This document shows, piece by piece, positions 36,358 through 44,396 of a stretch of 64,000 bases of DNA. This DNA comes from Saprospiraceae bacterium. GTDB taxonomy: Bacteria; Bacteroidota; Bacteroidia; Chitinophagales; Saprospiraceae. The stretch is taken from contig JANQLV010000003.1 of the NCBI GenBank assembly GCA_028280415.1, forward strand, positions 47,141 through 111,140. Direction: 5' to 3'. Made by a program: the position numbers and the translations under genes. Within the stretch, counting starts at the first letter, position 1, and each line of letters starts with the position of its first letter. The notes under the pieces were generated by a model, which was given only the letters and a program-made list of their open reading frames with translations, was not told the origin of the DNA and did not search any database.

Positions 36358-39300
36358 ATGAATGGCGAACATCGACTAAAACTATTCGTCCCTAATTTAG
36401 AGAAAAATCCGAACATTCAGCAGATTCTTACTATATTTGAAATTACACAAGGGAGAACACAATCAAAATCAACTAAAAAGTTAGCCCCTATGGTCGGTCA
36501 TCATTCCGATAGCATACAATGGATTAATGAAAACAATCTCGAAAAGCCTACTCGTACGCAAATTTATCTTGACCTTTGTGAGCTGGAAACCAATGGAAAA
36601 ATAAGTGCCAAACTGATCATTGATCAGCTTTTGAAAACACAGGCACTACACTATGAATTACAGGTCGACAAGTCAATCGACAATTATCTGTATGGATTAA
36701 AAAACGATCTGGAAAACAATCTGAAGTACAATGGTTTCCATACCTTAAACATAGGTTTCCCGCTTCTTCAACTCACAGATAAGGAAAGCAATAAAAGAAT
36801 ACTCGCGCCTCTCTTTCTTTGGAAAGTTCAGCTCAAAAAGCCGTCCGCCAATACTCCGAAGTGGCAAATAACACATAACAAACATCTACCAATTAGTCTG
36901 GCTCCTGCTTTAACACATTTGCTGAGGGATACATATAAAATAGACCTTCCGGAATTATGTCGATTGATTATTGAGGGTAAACAAGTCAGCGCCATATCCC
37001 TCTCCAAAATATGTTATGAGCTCACAAGTGCTTTGGGAAAGAAAGAAGATATTTTTATAGAAAATATTGACTATATCTCTGCCCGGTCTCCAAAAAAAAT
37101 ACTATGTGCTGCAGTAATTGGAAATTTTTCCGGCAGACTTTGCTTCCTCAAAGAAGCAAAGAAGCAATCCAATCCAGACAAGTTCATCAAACATCCTTTT
37201 GCTTTATCCATACTTGACCCCTGGCAGCATCAGGTATTTCAGAAGTTCTATCAGCAATCTTGTCTACAGGTCAATGCCAGTCATGGAGTCGGGAAATCAC
37301 ATCTTTTGCACTATTTATTGATCAATGCTCTTTCAAATGGAAAGACCAGTATAGTAATCGCTGATTCCAGTCTACGCATTCAAAAAATCAGAAATGAACT
37401 CGCGATACACGGGCTAGATCATTTGCTTTTGGATATCAGTAATCCGGATAAAGATTTCGCCAAAATTGCCCAGGCTATTAATTACAAAAGCAGCGCTCCC
37501 CGGGAAAGCATTAATGATGCCCGGTTCGCCTATTTGATAAATCGTGCCAAGCGATTAAAAGATCGTCTGGATACCGTATTCAGCATGCAGGATCAGATAA
37601 TTTTTGATAAGAAAAACTGGTCTGAAACCGTGGGCATCTTTTTGCGCTACAACCGAATTGAAAAAAGAGACCTTCTGGACAATCAGCTACCGGCAAATGA
37701 TTTTATTTTCCACCCTACCGAATATTTGTCCCTGAAAGAAGCCATTGATATCAGCAAGGAACTATTCGAAAAAGTTGGCTCACTCAATCATCCCCTGGAT
37801 AAATTACACCCTGATATTTTTCTGGAAAAAAACAAAGCGGAAGCCAAACGGTTGGTCGATGAGCAACTGGAATATTTTTATGAGAAATTTGACCAATTAC
37901 ATCACCGATATATTTTAAAACAACAGGAATATGCCTGGAATCTTAAACACAATATCGAAGACTTCTATCAGAATGCTTCATTAGCTATTGAAAACATCAA
38001 AGATCAAATTGAAGATAATCGAATTATTTATGGGAATGATTTTGAAGATAGTGGTTTAATCAAGACCGGGAAACTAAAAGTATACGGTGTTTTTTCAGGT
38101 AAGCATAAAAATATTTTACAGGCCCGCGGGCAGATCAATGAAGACTTTAGAAAGCTTCGAACGCTTTTTAAGGAAAAAAATAAAGATACTTTTAATATTC
38201 TGGAAAGTATTGATACAAAGTCCATTTCCAAAGTTGCCCTGCATTTAGACGAACTGGAAGATCAGTTATATCAATGGTATGATCAATCCGCCGATAACAT
38301 GCAAGAAGAGCTACAAAGGTTAAATAAAAAATCCGTACCGGATAGTCTTGATTATAAAGAACAAATCGGGGAGTTGGAATATAGTCTGGATGTAGCACTG
38401 GAAACACTCAATAATGCGGGCTTATTTAAACAGAAACTGGAACACAAAATGCTGACTATCCCCAAGCGGCAATTGTACATTCAGGAAATACTGCATCTTT
38501 TGCGATCCACCCGTGTGCAAATGGATCATTTCGATCATTTTTATGAATGGCAAAGACACTGGCTCTTATTACCGGAAATACATCGCAAACTGCTTGTCGC
38601 ACTGATCAAAATAAATCCGAAAAACTGGAAAACAGCATTTCAAAGCTGGTACTTTTTCCAGCTATTGAATAATAGCTACCACTTTAAAATGCCCAAAGAT
38701 GATCAACTCCTGAAAAGTTACGAAAATACAATTGATGAATTAAAAGCAATACTACCGGCACAAATCAGACAGTTGTGGAAACAGCGAAGTGCAAATAGAA
38801 AGAGCTTAAAAAAACTAAGTGCCGTCACCTTAAGCGAATTACTGGGAAAGCACCTGGTTAGTATTCAACAACAATTCCCCATTTTCATATTAACTGAACC
38901 AGTAGCTGCGCAACTATTTTCCGAAAAGATACTAAACTTCGATTTGGCTTTTGTATTTAAAGATGAGCTTGTAGAAAAAGCAGCTTTGGGAATGATTAAG
39001 GGGCTAAAAGCTAACCATTGCTTAGTTTTTAATACTACACCGAAGCAGGATAAAGATACGGCCGGAGCATTTTGTTTCTTGAATAATGTACATAAAAAAA
39101 TGTCTAAAGCATTGTTTGATTTTAACAATCAACAGCTATTTAAACAACAAAAAAAGTTGTTGACGGAAACCGGAAAAACCAGTCTATCCTATTCAGTTAT
39201 TCCATCTAAGGGCCAGTTTAAAAACAGGGTCAACCTTCGGGAAGCAGAGCAAATAATCGAGCATTTAATACAATTTGGCAAAGAAAAATCAAATCAATTA

Positions 39301-40083
39301 ATCGCAGTTGTTTGCAGTACAAAAGAGCAAAGGGATTTTATTATAAACAAAATAAATCTTCTAAAAAACACTCAGAGTACTTCCGGCCAAAGTATCGAGC
39401 AATTGGCAAAACAACGTTTGGGCATTTTTCATATTGGTGAAAACTTCGCGAACCATTTTGATCACCTGCTATTTTCTTTAGGTATACACAGTTTTAAGCA
39501 GAATGCAAATGATTGGTTAACTTTCCTGAATTCCCAAAGAGGTTATAAAAAACTGCAATCTTTAATATCGAAAAATTACAAGAGTATTCGCATTTTTCAA
39601 TCACTGCCGGGAGGCGAACTGGATTTTTATTCCAATCATAAAGTCAAGAAAAGCACCAGGCTTTTAGCTTCATGGATTAAATATATTGAATCCCTGGCCA
39701 ACAAAGATTTAGAGAAACAGTATGCCATTCTGAATAAGAGGCCTTATAAAGCTTTGAAATACCATGAGCTGATTTCCGAAGTAGCTAATGAATTAATTTC
39801 ATTTATCAGAAAAGACCGGATAATCACAGAGTATCAAAACTCGGAAATATGTTCTACTCTAATTGTTTTGCCTTCTGATGAAAACGGACGAAAAACAATT
39901 GTATATATATATCCTTCTGTTGTTAACAATTCCAATGCACATCTCTGGAATTTATATTTTGACCGCCACTTAAATCACCTGGACGCCAACACTTATAAAA
40001 TCTGGGCTGCCAACTGGTTTGAAAATCCGCATCTGGAAGCGAGGAAGTTAGCAAGTGCTATTTTAAAAACAGATAGAAAATAA
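36358..40083 (+). CDS. diverged DUF4011-type SF1 helicase/Vsr-like nuclease protein, probably degenerate
   Basis: I chose the ATG at 36358 over the TTG at 36340. The protein has 1,241 residues. The N-terminus (~20-230) resembles DUF4011 (NIGFPLLQLTDKESNKRILA, then APLFLWKVQLKKP). Walker A is intact at NASHGVGKSHLL (K313, S314). A long coiled-coil insert (~470-720) follows. The region matching helicase motif II reads NFDLAFVFKDELVEKAALG (862-880) instead of the usual FDxxxxDEASQ, and motif III reads NTTPKQ instead of GDxxQ. A motif IV-V region follows (REAEQIIEHLIQ, FDHLLFSLGI), then a tail TYKIWAANWFENPHLEAR that recalls the HRIWSxDWF end of MTES_1575/Vsr-like nucleases. Related intact proteins are DNA or RNA helicase-nucleases, some in defence loci. 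ATP binding is plausible; helicase and nuclease activity are doubtful. No defence genes adjoin. Confidence 0.6.
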   Translation: MNGEHRLKLFVPNLEKNPNIQQILTIFEITQGRTQSKSTKKLAPMVGHHSDSIQWINENNLEKPTRTQIYLDLCELETNGKISAKLIIDQLLKTQALHYELQVDKSIDNYLYGLKNDLENNLKYNGFHTLNIGFPLLQLTDKESNKRILAPLFLWKVQLKKPSANTPKWQITHNKHLPISLAPALTHLLRDTYKIDLPELCRLIIEGKQVSAISLSKICYELTSALGKKEDIFIENIDYISARSPKKILCAAVIGNFSGRLCFLKEAKKQSNPDKFIKHPFALSILDPWQHQVFQKFYQQSCLQVNASHGVGKSHLLHYLLINALSNGKTSIVIADSSLRIQKIRNELAIHGLDHLLLDISNPDKDFAKIAQAINYKSSAPRESINDARFAYLINRAKRLKDRLDTVFSMQDQIIFDKKNWSETVGIFLRYNRIEKRDLLDNQLPANDFIFHPTEYLSLKEAIDISKELFEKVGSLNHPLDKLHPDIFLEKNKAEAKRLVDEQLEYFYEKFDQLHHRYILKQQEYAWNLKHNIEDFYQNASLAIENIKDQIEDNRIIYGNDFEDSGLIKTGKLKVYGVFSGKHKNILQARGQINEDFRKLRTLFKEKNKDTFNILESIDTKSISKVALHLDELEDQLYQWYDQSADNMQEELQRLNKKSVPDSLDYKEQIGELEYSLDVALETLNNAGLFKQKLEHKMLTIPKRQLYIQEILHLLRSTRVQMDHFDHFYEWQRHWLLLPEIHRKLLVALIKINPKNWKTAFQSWYFFQLLNNSYHFKMPKDDQLLKSYENTIDELKAILPAQIRQLWKQRSANRKSLKKLSAVTLSELLGKHLVSIQQQFPIFILTEPVAAQLFSEKILNFDLAFVFKDELVEKAALGMIKGLKANHCLVFNTTPKQDKDTAGAFCFLNNVHKKMSKALFDFNNQQLFKQQKKLLTETGKTSLSYSVIPSKGQFKNRVNLREAEQIIEHLIQFGKEKSNQLIAVVCSTKEQRDFIINKINLLKNTQSTSGQSIEQLAKQRLGIFHIGENFANHFDHLLFSLGIHSFKQNANDWLTFLNSQRGYKKLQSLISKNYKSIRIFQSLPGGELDFYSNHKVKKSTRLLASWIKYIESLANKDLEKQYAILNKRPYKALKYHELISEVANELISFIRKDRIITEYQNSEICSTLIVLPSDENGRKTIVYIYPSVVNNSNAHLWNLYFDRHLNHLDANTYKIWAANWFENPHLEARKLASAILKTDRK

Positions 40084-40348
40084 ATCCACTCATAAACCGT
40101 TATTCTGGAGTATTCCTTTGTAAAAGCATTATTATTGTTCAACAGACAAACCGACCACTTTTTTTAACATTCTTCTAATAAATGGTACAAATTATTTTCT
40201 TTTTATTATCTTTATCCGAAGAGAGTTGATTTCTTCAACTTTCTTTTACTCTACATCTAGGCACCACCCCCAAAAGACAAATTGTTTATTTGTTTTTAAA
40301 ATACTAACATCGGTTTTCCTTAGGCTAATTACAGTATAATTTTTTTCA

Positions 40349-41257
40349 ATGAAAAAATTCATCTGCCCAATAGGTATAATCCTTATATTCTTTTCCGTTG
40401 CGGGTGGTCAACAAATACTTGAAAACACTGTTGTCTCTTCTGGAGTTACTGAAGAGTATTTGAATCATTTTATTGAAAGTTATGTCGATCAACAGCTTAT
40501 TCCCGGAGGCGTTTTTTTAATTGCCGGAAAAGGAAAAACTATTTATCAAAAAGCTGTAGGGAATCATTCTTTAGGAAATAGTGAAACTTATCCGCTGGAT
40601 GATCTCTTCCGCATTGCTTTCTGGGAAATGCAGATTGTAGATCGATTCAATGAACAAGATTTCAGTTTCAATACGCGTCCGATCAAAAAAGCTATTACGA
40701 TCAGACATTTAATGATGCCTACTTTGGGAATCCTATACAGAGGGCTTGATCAGAAAGCAATGAAAATTGTTTACCAAAAACACCACATGACAAGTGCCGG
40801 TCCGTCGTCTCCGGATTGGACTAAAGAAAAGCTGGTTAATCAATTTGCAAAAGTTCCTCTGACTTTCGAACCGGGCAAGCGATATGTTCATAACGGAGAA
40901 ACGATTTCGGTCTCAGGGGGAGCTGTTCAGAACATGGATTATCCATTAGCTTCCGGAAAAAAGCACTTTGCAAGCAGCAGTTTAATCACTTCCCTTAAGG
41001 CATTTTTAAATAATGGAAGCTATAAGAGCAAAAGAATTCTGAGAAAAAAGACCGTCGAGCTTATGGCTTCTGATCAAATGGCGCATTTAAACCAGTCCGG
41101 AAATGGTTTCTCAAAATTATCCAGGATCACTTATAGTCCAGGTTTTGCCCTTTTGACAGAAAAATCCGGCACTTATGAATGGAACGAATTTTTTAATACC
41201 AGATATTTCATTGAACATGAAGAAGAATTGATTTTTATTGGAATGACAGAAGTGTAA
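40349..41257 (+). CDS. exported beta-lactamase-fold protein lacking catalytic residues
   Basis: The 302-residue protein has a signal peptide (MKKFICPIGIILIFFSVAGG). The sequence follows the class C beta-lactamase/serine hydrolase family: PGGVFLIAGKGKTIYQKAVG, DDLFRIAF, ITIRHLMMPTLGILY, VPLTFEPGKRY and RYFIEHEEELIFIGMTE. The active site is lost. Where relatives have FRIASMTK this protein has FRIAFWEM and appears shortened by ~20 residues. The YxN motif region reads YVHNGETISVSGG, and the C-terminal HxG/GWGG region reads TYEWNEFFNTRYF. It is about 80-100 residues shorter than active relatives. It is therefore a pseudoenzyme or a decaying gene with an intact frame. The preceding gap (40084-40348) is AT-rich with no gene. 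Confidence 0.75.
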   Translation: MKKFICPIGIILIFFSVAGGQQILENTVVSSGVTEEYLNHFIESYVDQQLIPGGVFLIAGKGKTIYQKAVGNHSLGNSETYPLDDLFRIAFWEMQIVDRFNEQDFSFNTRPIKKAITIRHLMMPTLGILYRGLDQKAMKIVYQKHHMTSAGPSSPDWTKEKLVNQFAKVPLTFEPGKRYVHNGETISVSGGAVQNMDYPLASGKKHFASSSLITSLKAFLNNGSYKSKRILRKKTVELMASDQMAHLNQSGNGFSKLSRITYSPGFALLTEKSGTYEWNEFFNTRYFIEHEEELIFIGMTEV

Positions 41258-41409
41258 TCCTTTTGAAAGCCTTGGTTTTCGGAACAGGATGTATAATATT
41301 GTTTGCCGAGTAACAGGATAGTTCGTTTTAATTATTTTAAATAATCCAAAAATTTATTAATTTAAGAAAAATGGAATTCATTAAAATAATTAAAATGGGT
41401 TACTAAAAT

Positions 41410-42342
41410 ATGATCAATAAAGATTTAAATCAAATTATTGAAAAATTCAGAAGCCTGGAACTAGCCAAGAAGCATTTAGAAAAAACAGAAATACGCATAC
41501 AAAAATTACACAATCAATTACTTGAACTAAATAATAACCTGGAAAAAGAATATCATGATGTAGAAAAACTTGAAAAACTCTCTCTGGAAAAGCTTTTTGA
41601 AAAAATTCTTGGAAATAAAGAAAAACAAAGAGAAAAAGAAAGACAGGAATACCTTCAGGCGGTACTAAAATATAATGAATGTAAGCAATCTCTTGAGCTT
41701 TTAGATTTTGAAAGAAAAGTATTAAAAGAAAAGCTGGCAGAATTTAACAAAACAAAAAGCCTGTTATATAGTTTAATTAGAAAAAGAGAACATAGTTTAG
41801 CAAAAGACAATCCCGAAGCAAAAGAATTAATTAATGAGATCAATTTAAAATCTGATCAAAAAATTGCCCGAAAAAGAGAGCTGTATGAAGCAATTACACT
41901 TGCTAAAAAATTAATTTTATTAATCGATAAAACATTAAAAGATTTAAGTGAGATTACAAATTGGGGTTTTTATGAATTTAACCACCCTGATATACATTTA
42001 AAAAAATCTGTTTATCTAAACCGTGCCAAAAAGAAAGCATATTTAATCAATCAGCTTTTGCACCAGTTTGAAGATGAATTGTCAGATATTTATCCAGGCA
42101 ACGACAATTATGGAAAAACAAACCTAAAGGTATTTCAAAATTTCACTAAAATATTCTTTGACAATTTAATTACGGATTGGTTATTGCTTCAAAAAATAAA
42201 AAATACGAGCAATAGCATAAAAAATTTAAAAAATAAAATCATAAGAATTGACCAGACTTTAGAAAACGAACTTTTAAAAACTGACAAAGAACTGGAAACA
42301 CTAACCAGGCAAAAACAAAGCATAATTATTAAGTATAATTAA
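41410..42342 (+). CDS. AT-rich coiled-coil protein of unknown function
   Basis: The 310-residue cytosolic protein consists almost wholly of charged helices (EKTEIRIQKLHNQLLELNNN, EKLEKLSLEKLFEKILGN, DKTLKDLSEITNWGFYEFN, KIIRIDQTLENELLKTDKEL). It is rich in Lys, Glu, Leu and Asn, without signal peptide or membrane segment. The gene is visibly more AT-rich than its neighbours and uses AAA/TTA codons heavily, which may point to horizontal origin or relaxed selection. I recognise no family. An all-helical rod or scaffold is the safest description. It is the only gene in its unit as far as I can see. Confidence 0.65.
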   Translation: MINKDLNQIIEKFRSLELAKKHLEKTEIRIQKLHNQLLELNNNLEKEYHDVEKLEKLSLEKLFEKILGNKEKQREKERQEYLQAVLKYNECKQSLELLDFERKVLKEKLAEFNKTKSLLYSLIRKREHSLAKDNPEAKELINEINLKSDQKIARKRELYEAITLAKKLILLIDKTLKDLSEITNWGFYEFNHPDIHLKKSVYLNRAKKKAYLINQLLHQFEDELSDIYPGNDNYGKTNLKVFQNFTKIFFDNLITDWLLLQKIKNTSNSIKNLKNKIIRIDQTLENELLKTDKELETLTRQKQSIIIKYN

Positions 42343-42683
42343 TAACAAACGGATAAAAATCAATTATCTCTTGCACAAAATTTGATCCCTGAAATTGCTT
42401 TGAAATTATTAATTGCCATTACTCTTTTTATATCCATTTTTTGTTTTTGAAATTTTATTAATTGTTATTAATTTCTAACAATCTGTTTTTCTTCTCTTTG
42501 ACTTTTATTAATGAAACTAAAAAACAAGAAGCGCGTAAAAGCAAATAACATACCTTTTGTCATTAAAAGACCTGTTAAAGGCCTTTCTTGTCCCTCAAAA
42601 AACAATTTTATTAATTTGTTTAATATTGCATTTTTAATATTTTTGCAAAATCATAGATTTTTTCGTTCACTAATTTATAAATA
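42343..42683. other. 340-base very AT-rich region before the AT-hook gene
   Basis: Two related stretches, TTGAAATTATTAATTGCCAT near 42400 and TTGAAATTTTATTAATTGTT near 42447, form an imperfect direct repeat. The promoter below occupies the right end. I see no gene. Such AT-tracts would be natural sites for the encoded AT-hook protein, but this is speculation. Confidence 0.4.
42615..42645 (+). promoter_or_regulatory. consensus Bacteroidota promoter of the AT-hook gene
   Basis: TTTG (42615-42618), exactly 19 bases, then TATTTTTG (42638-42645) is a full match to TTTG-N19-TAnnTTTG. The start codon follows 38 bases after the -7 box. Confidence 0.7.
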
Positions 42684-43364
42684 ATGAGAGATAGACTATC
42701 TAAAAATGAGTTAGATGATCTGATTATGGATTATCAATCTCAAATGCGTAAGTTACGCATGCAGCTGCAAATCACCCAGGCTGCGATCGATGATCTTAGA
42801 AAGATCTCGACTACAACACAAGAGTCTCCGGTACGCGTTGAAAAAGTTAGCCGTTCCATCGAGACCACAAACGGAACAACTAAACGTCGACGTGGTCGTC
42901 CGGCAAAAGTAAAAACAGATTCAACTCCGGAAGCTGCCAAAGCACCTAAAAGAGGACGCGGCAGACCACGGAAGGAAAAAGTTGAAAATACGGATGCACC
43001 ACAAGCACCTAAAAGAGGACGTGGTAGACCACGGAAAATTCAGGTCGAAAGTGCTGAAACAACTACTGCTCCTAAGCGTGGTCGAGGCAGACCGCGCAAG
43101 GAAAAAGTTGAAAATACGGATGCACCACAAGCACCTAAAAGAGGACGTGGCAGACCACGGAAAATTCAGGTCGAAAGTGCTGAAACAACTACTGCTCCTA
43201 AGCGTGGCCGTGGTAGACCGCGTAAGGAAAAAGTGGAAAATACGGATGCACCACAAGCGCCTAAAAGAGGACGTGGCAGACCGCGTAAAATTCAGGTCGA
43301 AAGCGCTGAAACAAGTGCTGCTCCTAAACGTGGTCGAGGCAGACCCCGTAAAGTACAATCTTAA
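42684..43364 (+). CDS. AT-hook DNA-binding protein with eight hooks
   Basis: The 226-residue protein has an N-terminal helical segment (residues 1-45, DRLSKNELDDLIMDYQSQMRK), possibly a dimerising coiled coil. Eight AT-hooks follow: a first variant RRRGRPAK and seven copies of PKRGRGRPRK. Spacers alternate between EKVENTDAPQA and IQVESAETTTA. AT-hooks bind the minor groove of AT-rich DNA through the GRP core. There is no signal peptide, so a nucleoid-associated or architectural regulator is likely. The gene has a consensus promoter and a strong terminator. Together with the H1-like protein at 10720 it is the second Lys/Arg-rich chromatin-type protein in the window. Confidence 0.88.
   Translation: MRDRLSKNELDDLIMDYQSQMRKLRMQLQITQAAIDDLRKISTTTQESPVRVEKVSRSIETTNGTTKRRRGRPAKVKTDSTPEAAKAPKRGRGRPRKEKVENTDAPQAPKRGRGRPRKIQVESAETTTAPKRGRGRPRKEKVENTDAPQAPKRGRGRPRKIQVESAETTTAPKRGRGRPRKEKVENTDAPQAPKRGRGRPRKIQVESAETSAAPKRGRGRPRKVQS
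42975..43352 (+). repeat. tandem repeat of 126 bp, three copies
   Basis: A 42-codon unit encoding two spacer-plus-hook modules repeats at 42975, 43101 and 43227 with near-identical bases. Copy number can be expected to vary. Confidence 0.9.
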
Positions 43365-43402
43365 AAAAAATGCCTGCCTTGATCAAGAGCAGGCATTTTT
43401 TT
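43362..43402 (+). terminator. strong rho-independent terminator after the AT-hook gene
   Basis: AAAAATGCCTGC pairs with GCAGGCATTTTT around an 11-base loop that is itself palindromic (CTTGATCAAG), followed by further Ts. Because it overlaps the first ATG of the following open frame (43370), that ATG is unlikely to be the true start of the next gene. Confidence 0.95.
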
Positions 43403-43414
43403 ATCTTATGTCCC

Positions 43415-44302
43415 ATGTTTTATAGATTAATCCCATTCTGTATTTTTCTTTGCTTGTATTCCTGTAAAAAGGATAATAGTACCTTGCCCGATGCTATGGC
43501 TACAGAAGAAGATTTAATTCAATTAACTGCCCTTCCTTCAGAACTGACAGAAAGCTCCGGCTTGATTTTTTTTGATCAAAAACTTTGGAGCCATAATGAT
43601 AGTGGAGATCAGGCACGTATTTATAATATCTCAACCGGACAAGCACTAACAAACCAAATCCTGAACTTCGCTAATGCTCAACATATAGATTGGGAAGACC
43701 TCGCACAGGACGAACAGTTTTTATACATCGGAGACTTCGGAAATAATAGCGGACAAAGACAGGATTTAGTGATTTATAAAATAGCAAAAAATGGTCTTTC
43801 CGATACCTCGGAAGTGATTGAAATACGGTTTAATTTCTCCGACCAGTTCAACTTTGATCATAGCTTCGAAATGCATAATTTTAATTGTGAAGCAATGATA
43901 GTTCAGGACCATTTCATTTATTTATTTTCCAAAAATCATCTGGATCAGAAAACAAAATTGTACAGGCTACCCAATAGTCCCGGTTATTACAGCGCCAGCT
44001 TGATCGAAGAATTTGATAGTCGTGGTCTGATCACAGCGGCTGATCTGGATGAGGATACCAATACCTTATGCCTCTTGGGCTATACTACTGAAAATTCAGA
44101 ATTTCAGACCTTCCTTTGGTTATTTTTTGATTTTGAAGCACCGAATTTCCGGGATGGTACATCCAGAAGAATAAGCCTCCCTATCCATCAGCAAGCGGAG
44201 GGAATTTGCTCCATCGGCAATGGAGAATTCTACATTTCCAACGAAAATGAAGATGGTTTGGGAGCCTGGCTTTATGTTTTCGATACCAAAACATGGAAGT
44301 AA
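43415..44302 (+). CDS. lipoprotein with beta-propeller fold
   Basis: The start was set at the ATG at 43415, because the upstream ATG at 43370 lies inside a terminator hairpin. The 295-residue product has a lipoprotein signal (FYRLIPFCIFLCLYSCKKDN). The mature part has propeller-like blades, including SSGLIFFDQKLWSHNDSGDQ, HIDWEDLAQDEQFLYIGDFG, NFNCEAMIVQDHFIYLFSKN and EGICSIGNGEFYISNENE. The DWED and GDxGNN motifs recall exported propeller proteins of the SdiA-regulated/phytase-like kind; the exact family is uncertain. It may be anchored in the outer membrane. The CotH gene follows after ~95 bases on the same strand. Confidence 0.75.
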   Translation: MFYRLIPFCIFLCLYSCKKDNSTLPDAMATEEDLIQLTALPSELTESSGLIFFDQKLWSHNDSGDQARIYNISTGQALTNQILNFANAQHIDWEDLAQDEQFLYIGDFGNNSGQRQDLVIYKIAKNGLSDTSEVIEIRFNFSDQFNFDHSFEMHNFNCEAMIVQDHFIYLFSKNHLDQKTKLYRLPNSPGYYSASLIEEFDSRGLITAADLDEDTNTLCLLGYTTENSEFQTFLWLFFDFEAPNFRDGTSRRISLPIHQQAEGICSIGNGEFYISNENEDGLGAWLYVFDTKTWK

Positions 44303-44396
44303 AAAGGGCTAAAAACTATACCTCCCACGACATCTTTTCTATTCTTTTTGCGTTTTGTATGTAATTCGAATAACTTGCCCTAAGTAGAATAAAAAA

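Noticed and set aside
42975..43352. CRISPR array
   Set aside because: The repeats are coding, contiguous at a 126-bp period and encode AT-hooks; there are no unique spacers and no cas genes.
36358..43364. A defence island around the helicase-like gene
   Set aside because: No methylase, restriction subunit, toxin, CBASS, retron or Argonaute gene is nearby, and the helicase/nuclease motifs are degenerate.
43370..43414. N-terminal extension of the lipoprotein from the ATG at 43370
   Set aside because: The ATG lies in the terminator stem of the preceding gene, and starting at 43415 gives a proper lipoprotein signal.
42921..43425. Frames on both strands overlapping the AT-hook gene
   Set aside because: They follow the 126-bp repeat and are shadows of it. 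The AT-hook frame has a consensus promoter and recognisable motifs.
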